In this document: in pieces, positions 1 to 5,790 of the stretch
How the letters are laid out: each line of letters starts with the position of its first letter
How positions within the stretch are numbered: the first letter of the stretch is position 1
Origin: Syntrophaceae bacterium
GTDB lineage: Bacteria > Desulfobacterota > Desulfomonilia > Desulfomonilales > Desulfomonilaceae
NCBI GenBank assembly: GCA_014874425.1
Contig: JACWAG010000379.1
Span: 1 to 7,584, forward strand
Direction of reading: 5' to 3'
DNA: 7,584 nt
Position numbers and translations under genes: made by a program
Notes under the pieces: generated by a model
Databases searched by the model: none
What the model was told of the DNA's origin: nothing
Seen by the model: the letters and a program-made list of their open reading frames with translations, nothing else

Positions 1-235
1 GATAAAGTCTTCCAAGATGGCCAAATTCATGAATGAAAGAATCTCTGGAATTAGTGTCCCGGATTCGTGGGTAAAGCGACTTGAAGGAGTCCCAACAGCA
101 AAGGCTAAGGACGTTTGCGTTGAAATGACGTCCGAACTTCTCCGGGAACTCGCTCCCATGTGTCAGGGTGTTCATTTCATGCCTCTTGGATGGTCGGACG
201 CGGTACCACGTATTATCGACAGCTCTATTAAATAG
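1..235 (+). CDS. Methylenetetrahydrofolate reductase-like protein, C-terminal fragment (5' end outside window)
   Basis: This is the last roughly 78 codons of a gene that enters from the left edge; the frame is open from base 2 to the TAG at 233-235, and the ATG at 17 is internal rather than a start. The end of the protein reads GVHFMPLGWSDAVPRII. Together with the preceding MNERISGISVPDSWVKRLEG, this matches the last strands and helices of the MetF TIM barrel, where family members have a GVH-(I/F)-M-x-x-G-W pattern followed by a short helix. MetF enzymes interconvert 5,10-methylene- and 5-methyltetrahydrofolate in the cytoplasm. In anaerobes they serve methionine synthesis or the methyl branch of the Wood-Ljungdahl pathway. 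The catalytic N-terminal part is not visible, so a bifunctional methyltransferase-MetF form cannot be excluded. The family call is fairly secure; the exact role is not. Confidence 0.72.
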   Translation, partial: IKSSKMAKFMNERISGISVPDSWVKRLEGVPTAKAKDVCVEMTSELLRELAPMCQGVHFMPLGWSDAVPRIIDSSIK

Positions 236-269
236 ATTTCTCGATCCACGATTCTGCCTTAGGGTTCAA

Positions 270-476
270 ATGGAACTTACGAGTCAAGAAAAACTGACCA
301 GAAAATTTCGTTGTTTGAAATGCGGACACGGCTGGGAGGTCCCTTTCGGAGGTGGTCGTCAACTTGTGTGCCCCAAGTGCGGCAGCATGACCATTAGCCG
401 GACCAATCCAGGGGAAAGACCATGGTGTTGTAGCGGATCTCGCAAAAAAAAGTGTAGACGGGGGGAACCCGAGTAA
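270..476 (+). CDS. Small zinc-ribbon protein
   Basis: A 68-residue cytosolic protein with two zinc knuckles, C15-x2-C18 (FRCLKCGHGWEV) and C34-x2-C37 (LVCPKCGSM), separated by 15 residues. This is a classic rubredoxin-like zinc ribbon. The tail is basic and carries three further cysteines (C53, C54, C62). The frame is open further upstream, to an ATG at 168, but that start would lie inside the MetF-like gene and add 34 residues of non-ribbon sequence. The ATG at 270 has an AGGG 5 nt ahead and puts the first cysteine pair near the N terminus, as in similar short ribbons, so I chose it. The stop is 4 nt before the transporter gene, suggesting coupled translation. Similar ribbons, from general knowledge, are found beside NifX/NifB-type domain proteins, which fits the fused domain downstream. 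Exact function is unknown; it may be a metal sensor or a scaffold. An A8 run at 444-451 is a possible slippage site. Confidence 0.7.
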   Translation: MELTSQEKLTRKFRCLKCGHGWEVPFGGGRQLVCPKCGSMTISRTNPGERPWCCSGSRKKKCRRGEPE

Positions 477-480
477 GCGG

Positions 481-1686
481 ATGTATGGATATGCAAAGGT
501 AGCCATATTTTCATGTCTCGTAAACTCGGCGCTTGTCTTGGCAAAGTACTATTTGGGCGAGACTTCTGGCAGCCTCGCCCTTAAAGCCGACGCTGTACAT
601 TCATTCGCCGACGTAATTTCTTCGCTTACAATATTTTTGGGCATAATAATTGCCGACCGCAAGACTAAGACATTCCCAGAGGGACTATACAAAGTCGAAA
701 ATCTTGTGGCGTTTTTTTCTTCCTTTTTTATCTTTTACGCTGCGTATGAAATTGCGTCCCAAGCCATCTGGGAAACATTCCCCGGCGGAATAACTAATGT
801 CGTGCTGGTTACGGCCGGCTTGGTCCTTATCATGGGAGTGACCGCCGTATTCTCAAGGTATGAGTTGAAGATCGGTCTTGAAGTCGGATCTCCAAGCCTC
901 GTGGCGGACGCCAAGCACGTTTCAACCGACATATTGGCGTCGTCAGTCATTCTGTTCGGCATCCTGGGAACGTATTGGGGATATCCTATAGATCGTTATA
1001 TAGCGATGCTGGTCGCGGCTCTTGTGGCTTACACCGGGGCGCAGATAATGATCGAGGCGGTAAAGGTCCTTCTGGAAGCGACCCTGGACTACCCTACCCT
1101 GGACGGAATAAGGAAAATTCTGGAGAACCAGGATCACGTCAAAAAAATACTCAGTATAGGAGGCCGCAATTCCGGCAGGTTCAAGTTTGTTGAAATATCT
1201 CTTTCAACGGACCTAAAGCTCCTCAGTGAGGCGCACGAAAGAACTTCTGAAATAGAAGAAGAAATTCTGGACATGTACCCCAGTATAGACAAGGTCCTTA
1301 TACATTACGAACCCGAACAAAAAGAGGTCGAACTCATCGCGGCGCCACTGAATGTGGCTGAGGGAGACACCCCTGATGACAAATCAGAACTATCCCAACA
1401 CTTTGGAGAAACGCCCTATTTTGCGATCATAGAGCGAAGCTCATCCCTGAAGACCGTATCTATAAAGAGTTATCAAAATAACGCTTTTAAGGATCTTGAT
1501 CGAAAGAAAGGGGTTAAGACCGCTGAAATGCTCGCGGAACTTGATGTTGATGAGGTCCGAACACCGATTACACTCGAAGGTAAAGGATCGGGTTATGCTC
1601 TTGACGCCCTGCAAATTAGAATCGTGATGACTCCCGCTAAAACGCTGGAAGAGCTAATTACGGAGTTGAAACAAGAATTGGGATAA
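481..1686 (+). CDS. Cation diffusion facilitator fused to a C-terminal NifX/NifB-type (dinitrogenase Fe-Mo cofactor) domain
   Basis: A 401-residue inner-membrane transporter of the CDF family, expected to export divalent metal (zinc, iron, cobalt or manganese) in exchange for protons. Six membrane segments lie at about 4-26, 32-58, 72-96, 104-127, 139-163 and 173-194. The metal site is visible as H40-x3-D44 in segment 2 (ADAVHSFADV) and H146-x3-D150 in segment 5 (ADAKHVSTDI), an HD/HD set typical of zinc-type CDFs. The usual HPYGHGR loop after segment 2 is replaced by TFPEGLYKVE. Residues about 205-280 form the cytosolic CDF domain. Residues about 302-401 are extra: SQHFGETPYFAII, a KKGVKTAEML helix and GKGSGYALDALQIRIVMT match the NifX/NifB C-terminal fold. 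Ordinary CDFs end near 300 residues. The ATG at 481 is the first start codon in a frame open from 391. The Shine-Dalgarno is weak (a G run about 15 nt away), so coupling to the preceding ribbon gene is likely. The metal is not certain. Confidence 0.88.
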   Translation: MYGYAKVAIFSCLVNSALVLAKYYLGETSGSLALKADAVHSFADVISSLTIFLGIIIADRKTKTFPEGLYKVENLVAFFSSFFIFYAAYEIASQAIWETFPGGITNVVLVTAGLVLIMGVTAVFSRYELKIGLEVGSPSLVADAKHVSTDILASSVILFGILGTYWGYPIDRYIAMLVAALVAYTGAQIMIEAVKVLLEATLDYPTLDGIRKILENQDHVKKILSIGGRNSGRFKFVEISLSTDLKLLSEAHERTSEIEEEILDMYPSIDKVLIHYEPEQKEVELIAAPLNVAEGDTPDDKSELSQHFGETPYFAIIERSSSLKTVSIKSYQNNAFKDLDRKKGVKTAEMLAELDVDEVRTPITLEGKGSGYALDALQIRIVMTPAKTLEELITELKQELG

Positions 1687-1782
1687 TCAGCCTTGGGCAA
1701 TAATCATGATCATTGACTGAAACAAATCTCAATAAGTGTTTAATTCTCTGAACGGATGCGTTCAAATTCAGCCATTTAGATG

Positions 1783-1813
1783 CGGCGATCTTACAGTCTT
1801 CCTAGAATCGCCG
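1783..1813 (+). other. Imperfect hairpin in the gap before the VTT-flavoprotein gene
   Basis: CGGCGAT (1783-1789) is perfectly complementary to ATCGCCG (1807-1813), enclosing 17 nt. Two more pairs (C1790-G1805, T1791-A1804) can form if A1806 bulges. No U tract follows, so it is a poor intrinsic terminator. It could be an upstream mRNA structure or chance. The rest of the 240-nt gap (1687-1926) shows no credible coding sequence. Confidence 0.25.
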
Positions 1814-1824
1814 ACAGGGCCTTC

Positions 1825-1852
1825 CTCACAAAAGGCTACTTCTCGATAGAAT
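1825..1852 (+). promoter_or_regulatory. Possible sigma-70-type promoter for the arsenosugar-type gene group
   Basis: TAGAAT (1847-1852) matches five of six bases of the -10 consensus. CTCACA (1825-1830) matches four of six of the -35 consensus, with a 16-nt spacer. It would start transcription near 1859 and leave a leader of about 68 nt before the ATG at 1927. A small GGGAA/TTCCC hairpin (1885-1901) lies in that leader, just ahead of the AAAGGAAG ribosome site. It is placed by eye and is weak, but this is the only gap large enough to hold the promoter of the downstream genes. Confidence 0.25.
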
Positions 1853-1926
1853 AGCTGAATTACGACTGGTCCTTGAACGATAAGGGGAACCCATGATTCC
1901 CGCCGATAGCCTGAAAGGAAGACACA

Positions 1927-4227
1927 ATGAACGGCGCAACAGAACACCAGGAAATCCAGCCCGAAAAAAGACCACAAATAGGCATATTAAGAATCCTTTT
2001 CTTGGGAGTTATCGCGACAACGCTATTGGGCTCGTTGATTCTGTTACCGGTTAAAGCATACGTGGCGACCGGTCTCCAATGGGCCCATGGACTTGGTTTT
2101 TTGGGACCATTGTTTGTAGCGGCTTTTTACATCCTGGCGGCCGTCCTGTTCTTGCCTGGTTCGGTAATCACACTCGGCGCAGGTTTCCTGTTCGGGGTCC
2201 CAATCGGTTTTATCACGGTTTTGGTTGGCGCAAACCTTGGAGCGTGGGCTGCGTTTCTCGTGGGTAGAAGGATTGCCAGAAATTGGGTCGAACAAAAAGT
2301 AAAAGGGAATCCAAAATTTCTGGCTATAGACCGAGCATTGGGAAGAGAGGGATTTAAAATTGTATTGCTGCTGAGATTGAGCCCCGTGTTCCCGTTCGAC
2401 CTCCTGAACTATGCCCTTGGTATTACTAAAGTCTCATTCAGAAACTTTGCTCTAGCCTCGGCAATAGGTATGGTTCCGGGCACTCTCATGTATGTCTATT
2501 TCGGCTCAGCGGCGAGATCTCTTACGGACGTAGCTACCGGCAAGGTTGAGGGTGGATTAGCCGGACAGGCGTTCTTTTGGGTGGGGCTAATAATGACCAT
2601 CGTTATAGCGTTGTTTGTAACCAGACTGGCTCGCAAGAGCCTGAAGGAAGCAGAGGCGTCGGCAGTCACTGACTCCAGAAAGTCCCCAGCGCTGAATCCA
2701 CTTCTTTCGAACCATAAAATGCAGGTCCTTCCTGATGACGAATACAACCGAGAACTGGTATCTAATACTCGCCCTACAAGCTGGATTAATCCTCAAGCCG
2801 CAGATCGCTATAATCTTGTAGTCATTGGAGCAGGGACCGCAGGGCTCGTAACGGCGGCAGGCGCCGCCGGCCTCGGCGCAAGAGTAGCCCTTGTGGAGCG
2901 CAACCTTTTAGGAGGGGATTGTCTGAATTACGGTTGTGTGCCCTCCAAGGCCCTCATTCGTTCATCCAGAGCGTACGCTGAGATCCGAGACTCCCATAAT
3001 TACGGAATTGAGGTGGACCCAGAGGTAAACATCAATTTCTCGTCGGTGATGGAACGCATGAGAAGACTCCGGGCCAAGATCAGCCATCATGATTCTGCGC
3101 AGCGTTTCAAAGATCTGGGAGTGGACGTTTTCCTGGGACATGCTCGATTCACTAGCTCAAATGCAATAGAGGTCGATGGCCGGACCTTGCGGTTCAGGAA
3201 GGCGGTGATTGCTACCGGAGCTCGCGCTGTACGCCCTGGAATCAAGGGCCTGACTGAGGCCGGTTCTCTCACGAATGAGACGGTGTTTTCACTTACCGCA
3301 AGACCTTCAAGGATTGCGGTGATAGGAGGGGGCCCCATCGGCTGCGAAATGGCGCAGGCATTCCAGAGGTTGGGTAGTCAGGTGAGTCTTTTTCACAAGA
3401 ATGACCACATACTCGACCGTGAGGACAGAGACGCTGCGAGAATCATACAAAACAAGTTCGTCAGGGAAGGTGTACAACTGATACTCAACGCTAACCTTAA
3501 AGAAGTTGAGACGGTCAATGAGGAAAAGGTAATTCATTTCGAGGTGAACGGAACGAAGAATTCCGTTGCTGTGGACGAAATTCTCGTAGGCGCTGGCCGA
3601 GCGCCGAATGTTGAGAATCTCAATCTGGAAGCCGCTGGGGTCCAATATGATACGCGCAGGGGTGTCTTTGTTGATGATTACCTACAGACCACAAACCCTT
3701 CCATTTTTGCGGCGGGTGACATTTCGATGAATTACAAGTTTACTCACATGGCAGACGCTGCGGCTCGAATCGTAATTCAGAACGCTCTATTCAAGGGTTC
3801 CAAGAAACTCAGCGCTCTCACTGTGCCGTGGTGCACCTATACCGATCCCGAGATCGCCCATGTGGGCATGTATGAGAGGGATGCGGCTAAACAAGAGATA
3901 CCCGTAGATACATTCGTGAAACCTATAGCGGAGGTGGACAGAGCGATGCTGGACGGGGAGGATGAAGGATTCGTGAAGATTCATGTGAAAAAAGGGACTG
4001 ACAAGCTCCTCGGAGCGACAATCGTAGCCACCCATGCTGGTGAAATGATAAGCGAACTCACTCTGGCCATGGTGGGCAAGTTAGGATTGGGGACCATTTC
4101 CGGAGTGATCCATCCTTATCCGACTCAAGCGGACGCGATCAAACAGGCTGCCGACGCGTACAGTCGGACCCGGCTCACCCCTTTTGTGAAGAAACTGTTT
4201 ACGAAATGGTTTTCCTGGACACGTTGA
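1927..4227 (+). CDS. VTT (DedA/TVP38) membrane domain fused to a mercuric-reductase-like FAD/NAD(P) disulfide oxidoreductase
   Basis: A 766-residue two-part protein. Residues about 18-236 are a TVP38/TMEM64 (VTT, SNARE-associated) domain. It has several hydrophobic segments and the family motif LRLSPVFPFDLLNYALG (150-165). A linker to about 293 leads to a class I pyridine-nucleotide disulfide oxidoreductase: FAD-binding GAGTAG (301-306), redox pair C332-x4-C337 in GGDCLNYGCVPSK, NAD(P)-binding GGGPIG (467-472), second FAD motif AAGDI (595-599), then the dimer domain. At the C terminus the usual HAHPT catalytic base is HPYPT (729-733), so Tyr731 stands where lipoamide dehydrogenase has His, as in mercuric reductase. 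However, there is no C-terminal vicinal Cys pair and no heavy-metal-associated N domain, so mercury reduction is not supported. AAAGGAAG 5 nt upstream fixes the start. It is the first gene of the group containing ArsS. It probably moves electrons at the membrane to an unknown disulfide or arsenic/selenium substrate. Confidence 0.88.
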   Translation: MNGATEHQEIQPEKRPQIGILRILFLGVIATTLLGSLILLPVKAYVATGLQWAHGLGFLGPLFVAAFYILAAVLFLPGSVITLGAGFLFGVPIGFITVLVGANLGAWAAFLVGRRIARNWVEQKVKGNPKFLAIDRALGREGFKIVLLLRLSPVFPFDLLNYALGITKVSFRNFALASAIGMVPGTLMYVYFGSAARSLTDVATGKVEGGLAGQAFFWVGLIMTIVIALFVTRLARKSLKEAEASAVTDSRKSPALNPLLSNHKMQVLPDDEYNRELVSNTRPTSWINPQAADRYNLVVIGAGTAGLVTAAGAAGLGARVALVERNLLGGDCLNYGCVPSKALIRSSRAYAEIRDSHNYGIEVDPEVNINFSSVMERMRRLRAKISHHDSAQRFKDLGVDVFLGHARFTSSNAIEVDGRTLRFRKAVIATGARAVRPGIKGLTEAGSLTNETVFSLTARPSRIAVIGGGPIGCEMAQAFQRLGSQVSLFHKNDHILDREDRDAARIIQNKFVREGVQLILNANLKEVETVNEEKVIHFEVNGTKNSVAVDEILVGAGRAPNVENLNLEAAGVQYDTRRGVFVDDYLQTTNPSIFAAGDISMNYKFTHMADAAARIVIQNALFKGSKKLSALTVPWCTYTDPEIAHVGMYERDAAKQEIPVDTFVKPIAEVDRAMLDGEDEGFVKIHVKKGTDKLLGATIVATHAGEMISELTLAMVGKLGLGTISGVIHPYPTQADAIKQAADAYSRTRLTPFVKKLFTKWFSWTR

Positions 4228-4266
4228 GACAAGACTGTAAAAGTCTATATTGTTAGGAGGAGACTC

Positions 4267-4599
4267 ATGGATAGCTACTATGATCCCAAAGACCTGCCGA
4301 AATTCGCTGACATCGGCGAAGAAGCCCCCGAGCTAGCAAAGAAGTTCTTCGATTATTACGGAGCAGTGTTTGCCGAAGGGGACCTTACTGAGCGAGAGAA
4401 GGCGCTTATTGCATTGGCCGTAGCTCATGCTATCCAGTGTCCATATTGTATTGACGCTTACACTCAGACCTGTCTTGAAAAGGGAGCTAGTCTCGGTGAA
4501 ATGACCGAGGCGATTCATGTAACGACGGCTATCAGAGGCGGAGCTTCGCTCGTTCATGCCACCCAAATGAGGAAAATCGCCAAGAAGCTGTCCATGTGA
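4267..4599 (+). CDS. Arsenosugar-associated AhpD/carboxymuconolactone-decarboxylase-like (peroxidase-like) protein
   Basis: A 110-residue all-helical cytosolic protein of the AhpD/CMD fold. The core is EREKALIALAVAHAIQCPYC, with a CPYC redox pair (C58, C61) preceded by a Glu (E43), followed by IDAYTQTCLEKGAS and GASLVHA. The AhpD catalytic His after the CxxC pair (CxxCxxAH) is Tyr65 here. This CPYCIDAYT form is, from family knowledge, the hallmark of the peroxidase-like protein that accompanies ArsS. By analogy it would use its dithiol to reduce a peroxide, an arsenic species or the ArsS/selenol partner; the actual substrate is not established. A strong AGGAGG (4255-4260) sits 6 nt before the ATG, the best ribosome site in the group, so the protein may be made in quantity. 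ArsS starts 15 nt after its stop, a clear operon arrangement. Confidence 0.88.
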   Translation: MDSYYDPKDLPKFADIGEEAPELAKKFFDYYGAVFAEGDLTEREKALIALAVAHAIQCPYCIDAYTQTCLEKGASLGEMTEAIHVTTAIRGGASLVHATQMRKIAKKLSM

Positions 4600-4614
4600 G
4601 TCACGGAGGCTGTC

Positions 4615-5649
4615 ATGTCACAGAAAACCGCCCCCCTAGCCACCGCTCCGGATGTGAGCGCCGAGTTCTCCCAAAGGCCCGGGATACTACCTTTTGCGCA
4701 GACATTGGTCGAGCATGGACTTGATCTCATAAGAGGAGAAACCACCACTCTTCAGATTAACTTGGGATTCTTATGCAACCATGCTTGCCGACACTGCCAC
4801 CTGGAAGCTGGGCCTGGCCGCACGGAACTCATGAACCGCAAAACGGTTGACGCAGTAGTCGCCTATGCCCGACGGGAACGCTTCCAGACTGTAGATATCA
4901 CCGGCGGCGCTCCGGAGCTAAACCCGAACCTGGGCTATCTCATCGAAACGATAGCTCCCGAAGCCCCGAGGTTGATGCTTCGGGTGAACCTCACTGCGAT
5001 AGCCCAACAGAACACCAACTACTTGCTGGATCTGTGCATGGCTAACCGGGTGGTTATGGTGGCGTCGTTTCCTTCCGTGAGTTCTTCCCAGACCGACGCT
5101 CAGAGGGGAACAGGAGTATTGGATAGGAGCGTCACCATGCTTGCGAAACTTAATGCCTTGGGTTATGGGAAAAATGGAACTGGCCTCGAACTGAATTTGG
5201 TATCCAACCCAACGGGCGCTTTCTTGCCAGTTGCCCAGTCTCAGGCCGAGAAGAAATTCAGGAGCGATCTCGAACGAAAGTGGGGAATTTCTTTCAACAA
5301 CTTGTTTACGTTCGCGAATGTGCCGTTGGGGAGGTTCCTGACATGGCTCATAGACTCCGGGAACCTCGATTCATACATGAAAAAGCTGTCTGCTGGCTTC
5401 AACCCTTGCGCTGTCGCGGGATTGATGTGTCGAACATTATTGTCCGTGAATTGGGAGGGCTATTTGTTCGATTGCGATTTCAACCTGTCGAGAGGGGTCT
5501 ACCTTGCTGGTCATAAGCGACATGCATCTGAGATGGAAGGGTTACCGCGACCTGGAACTCGCATACCTACTGGCAATCATTGTTATGCGTGCACAGCCGG
5601 GTCGGGATTTTCCTGAGGCGGATCGATTGTGACCCAGGTGGGTCCTTGA
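4615..5649 (+). CDS. arsS: Arsenosugar biosynthesis radical SAM selenoprotein ArsS (UGA at 5614-5616 read as selenocysteine)
   Basis: Predicted 344 residues with Sec334. The radical SAM 4Fe-4S motif is C54-x3-C58-x2-C61 (CNHACRHCHLEAGPGR), followed by DITGGAPELNP (94-104), the SAM-binding 'GGE'-like strand. The C-terminal half has SNPTGAFLP, a NVPLGRF segment, FNPCAVAGLMCR (C265, C272) and FDCDFN (C287), a cysteine-rich SPASM-like region. The protein ends in C323-x2-C326-TAGSGFS-[TGA]-GGS. Family members have C or selenocysteine in place of that TGA (GxGSSC/U-GG). Reading through gives ten more residues (GGSIVTQVGP) to TGA 5647-5649. Stopping at the first TGA would remove a conserved residue. 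ArsS enzymes are reported to attach the SAM-derived 5'-deoxyadenosyl group to a methylated arsenic species, the committed arsenosugar step; whether arsenic is the substrate here is inferred. GGAGG 5 nt ahead supports the ATG at 4615. Conventional gene callers would end this gene at 5616. Confidence 0.88.
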
Positions 5650-5657
5650 AAACTCAG
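5613..5657 (+). promoter_or_regulatory. Candidate bacterial SECIS element for arsS
   Basis: The apical stem GACCC (5631-5635) / GGGTC (5640-5644) is perfect, with loop AGGT (5636-5639). Below it G5629-C5645 can pair with U5630 bulged, which recalls the bulged U and GGU-type loop of the E. coli fdhF SECIS. Further down, TCGA (5623-5626) pairs with TTGA (5646-5649) with one G-U. CTGAG (5613-5617), which includes the UGA, pairs with CTCAG (5653-5657). Nineteen nt separate the UGA from the loop, and the loop has G in its second position; both fit the known bacterial SECIS pattern. The fold was done by hand and its energy was not computed. Confidence 0.7.
5614..5616 (+). other. In-frame TGA recoded as selenocysteine (Sec334 of ArsS)
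   Basis: The codon lies between TCC (Ser333) and GGC (Gly335). The flanking residues, CTAGSGFS before and GGS after, match the ArsS C-terminal signature in which this position is Cys or Sec. The frame stays open for ten more codons, and a SECIS-like hairpin starts within 15 nt of it. Decoding needs SelA, SelB, SelC and SelD, none of which lie in this window. Confidence 0.82.
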
Positions 5658-5679
5658 AGACGAAACCACAAGCCACGCA

Positions 5680-5790
5680 GTGAGGCAATCTAGTCAAATA
5701 AGGAACGGGAATAACATAGCCGTTATTATTCCTGCGTTTAAAAAGGAGAATGCCATTGCAAGTGTTATAGTCACAGTCAGGAGTGCGTAG
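5680..5790 (+). pseudogene. Truncated family-2 glycosyltransferase stub (36 codons)
   Basis: From GTG 5680 to TAG 5788-5790 the frame encodes 36 residues whose core, IAVIIPAFKKENAIASVI, is the first beta strand and helix of a GT-A family-2 glycosyltransferase (VIIPAxNEE-x-AI pattern). The nucleotide-sugar-binding VVDxGSTDGT and DxD regions are missing. The expected continuation is not found in any frame after the stop, so it is a 5' remnant rather than a simple frameshift. Lys-Lys replaces the usual Asn-Glu, another sign of decay. No good ribosome site precedes the GTG. It lies in the same frame as ArsS, separated by the TGA at 5647. Its 3' end contains the AGGAG (5779-5783) of the next gene, and its TAG abuts that gene's ATG, so translation of the stub, if any, would be coupled to it. 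Confidence 0.6.

Noticed and set aside
168..269. N-terminal extension of the zinc-ribbon gene from the ATG at 168
   Set aside because: It overlaps the MetF-like coding end, the added residues have no zinc-ribbon similarity, and the ATG at 270 has a reasonable AGGG site.
228..506. 92-codon minus-strand frame opposite the zinc-ribbon gene
   Set aside because: It is antisense to the Cys-pair coding region and to the transporter start, with no motif.
1713..1744. TTGACT ... TTTAAT as promoter after the transporter gene
   Set aside because: The spacer would be 20 nt, too long for a normal sigma-70 promoter; the later TAGAAT candidate is better.
3307..3645. 112-codon minus-strand frame within the flavoprotein gene
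   Set aside because: It is fully antisense to a well-supported gene, and its composition reads as complement of coding sequence with no family pattern.
1927..4227. Annotation as true mercuric reductase (merA)
   Set aside because: The C-terminal vicinal cysteines and the heavy-metal-associated domain are absent, and no mer genes are nearby; only the Tyr at the catalytic position and the general fold agree.
4232..4246. AGACT/AGTCT hairpin between the flavoprotein and peroxidase-like genes as a terminator
   Set aside because: Five A/T-rich pairs and no T run; the genes appear co-transcribed and the next gene has a strong ribosome site directly after it.
5280..5516. 78-codon plus-strand frame inside arsS
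   Set aside because: It is an out-of-frame shadow of the arsS coding sequence with no recognisable motif and no ribosome site in good position.
5614..5616. TGA as the genuine end of arsS
   Set aside because: It would remove the conserved final Cys/Sec-GG tail, and a SECIS-like hairpin follows at the right distance.
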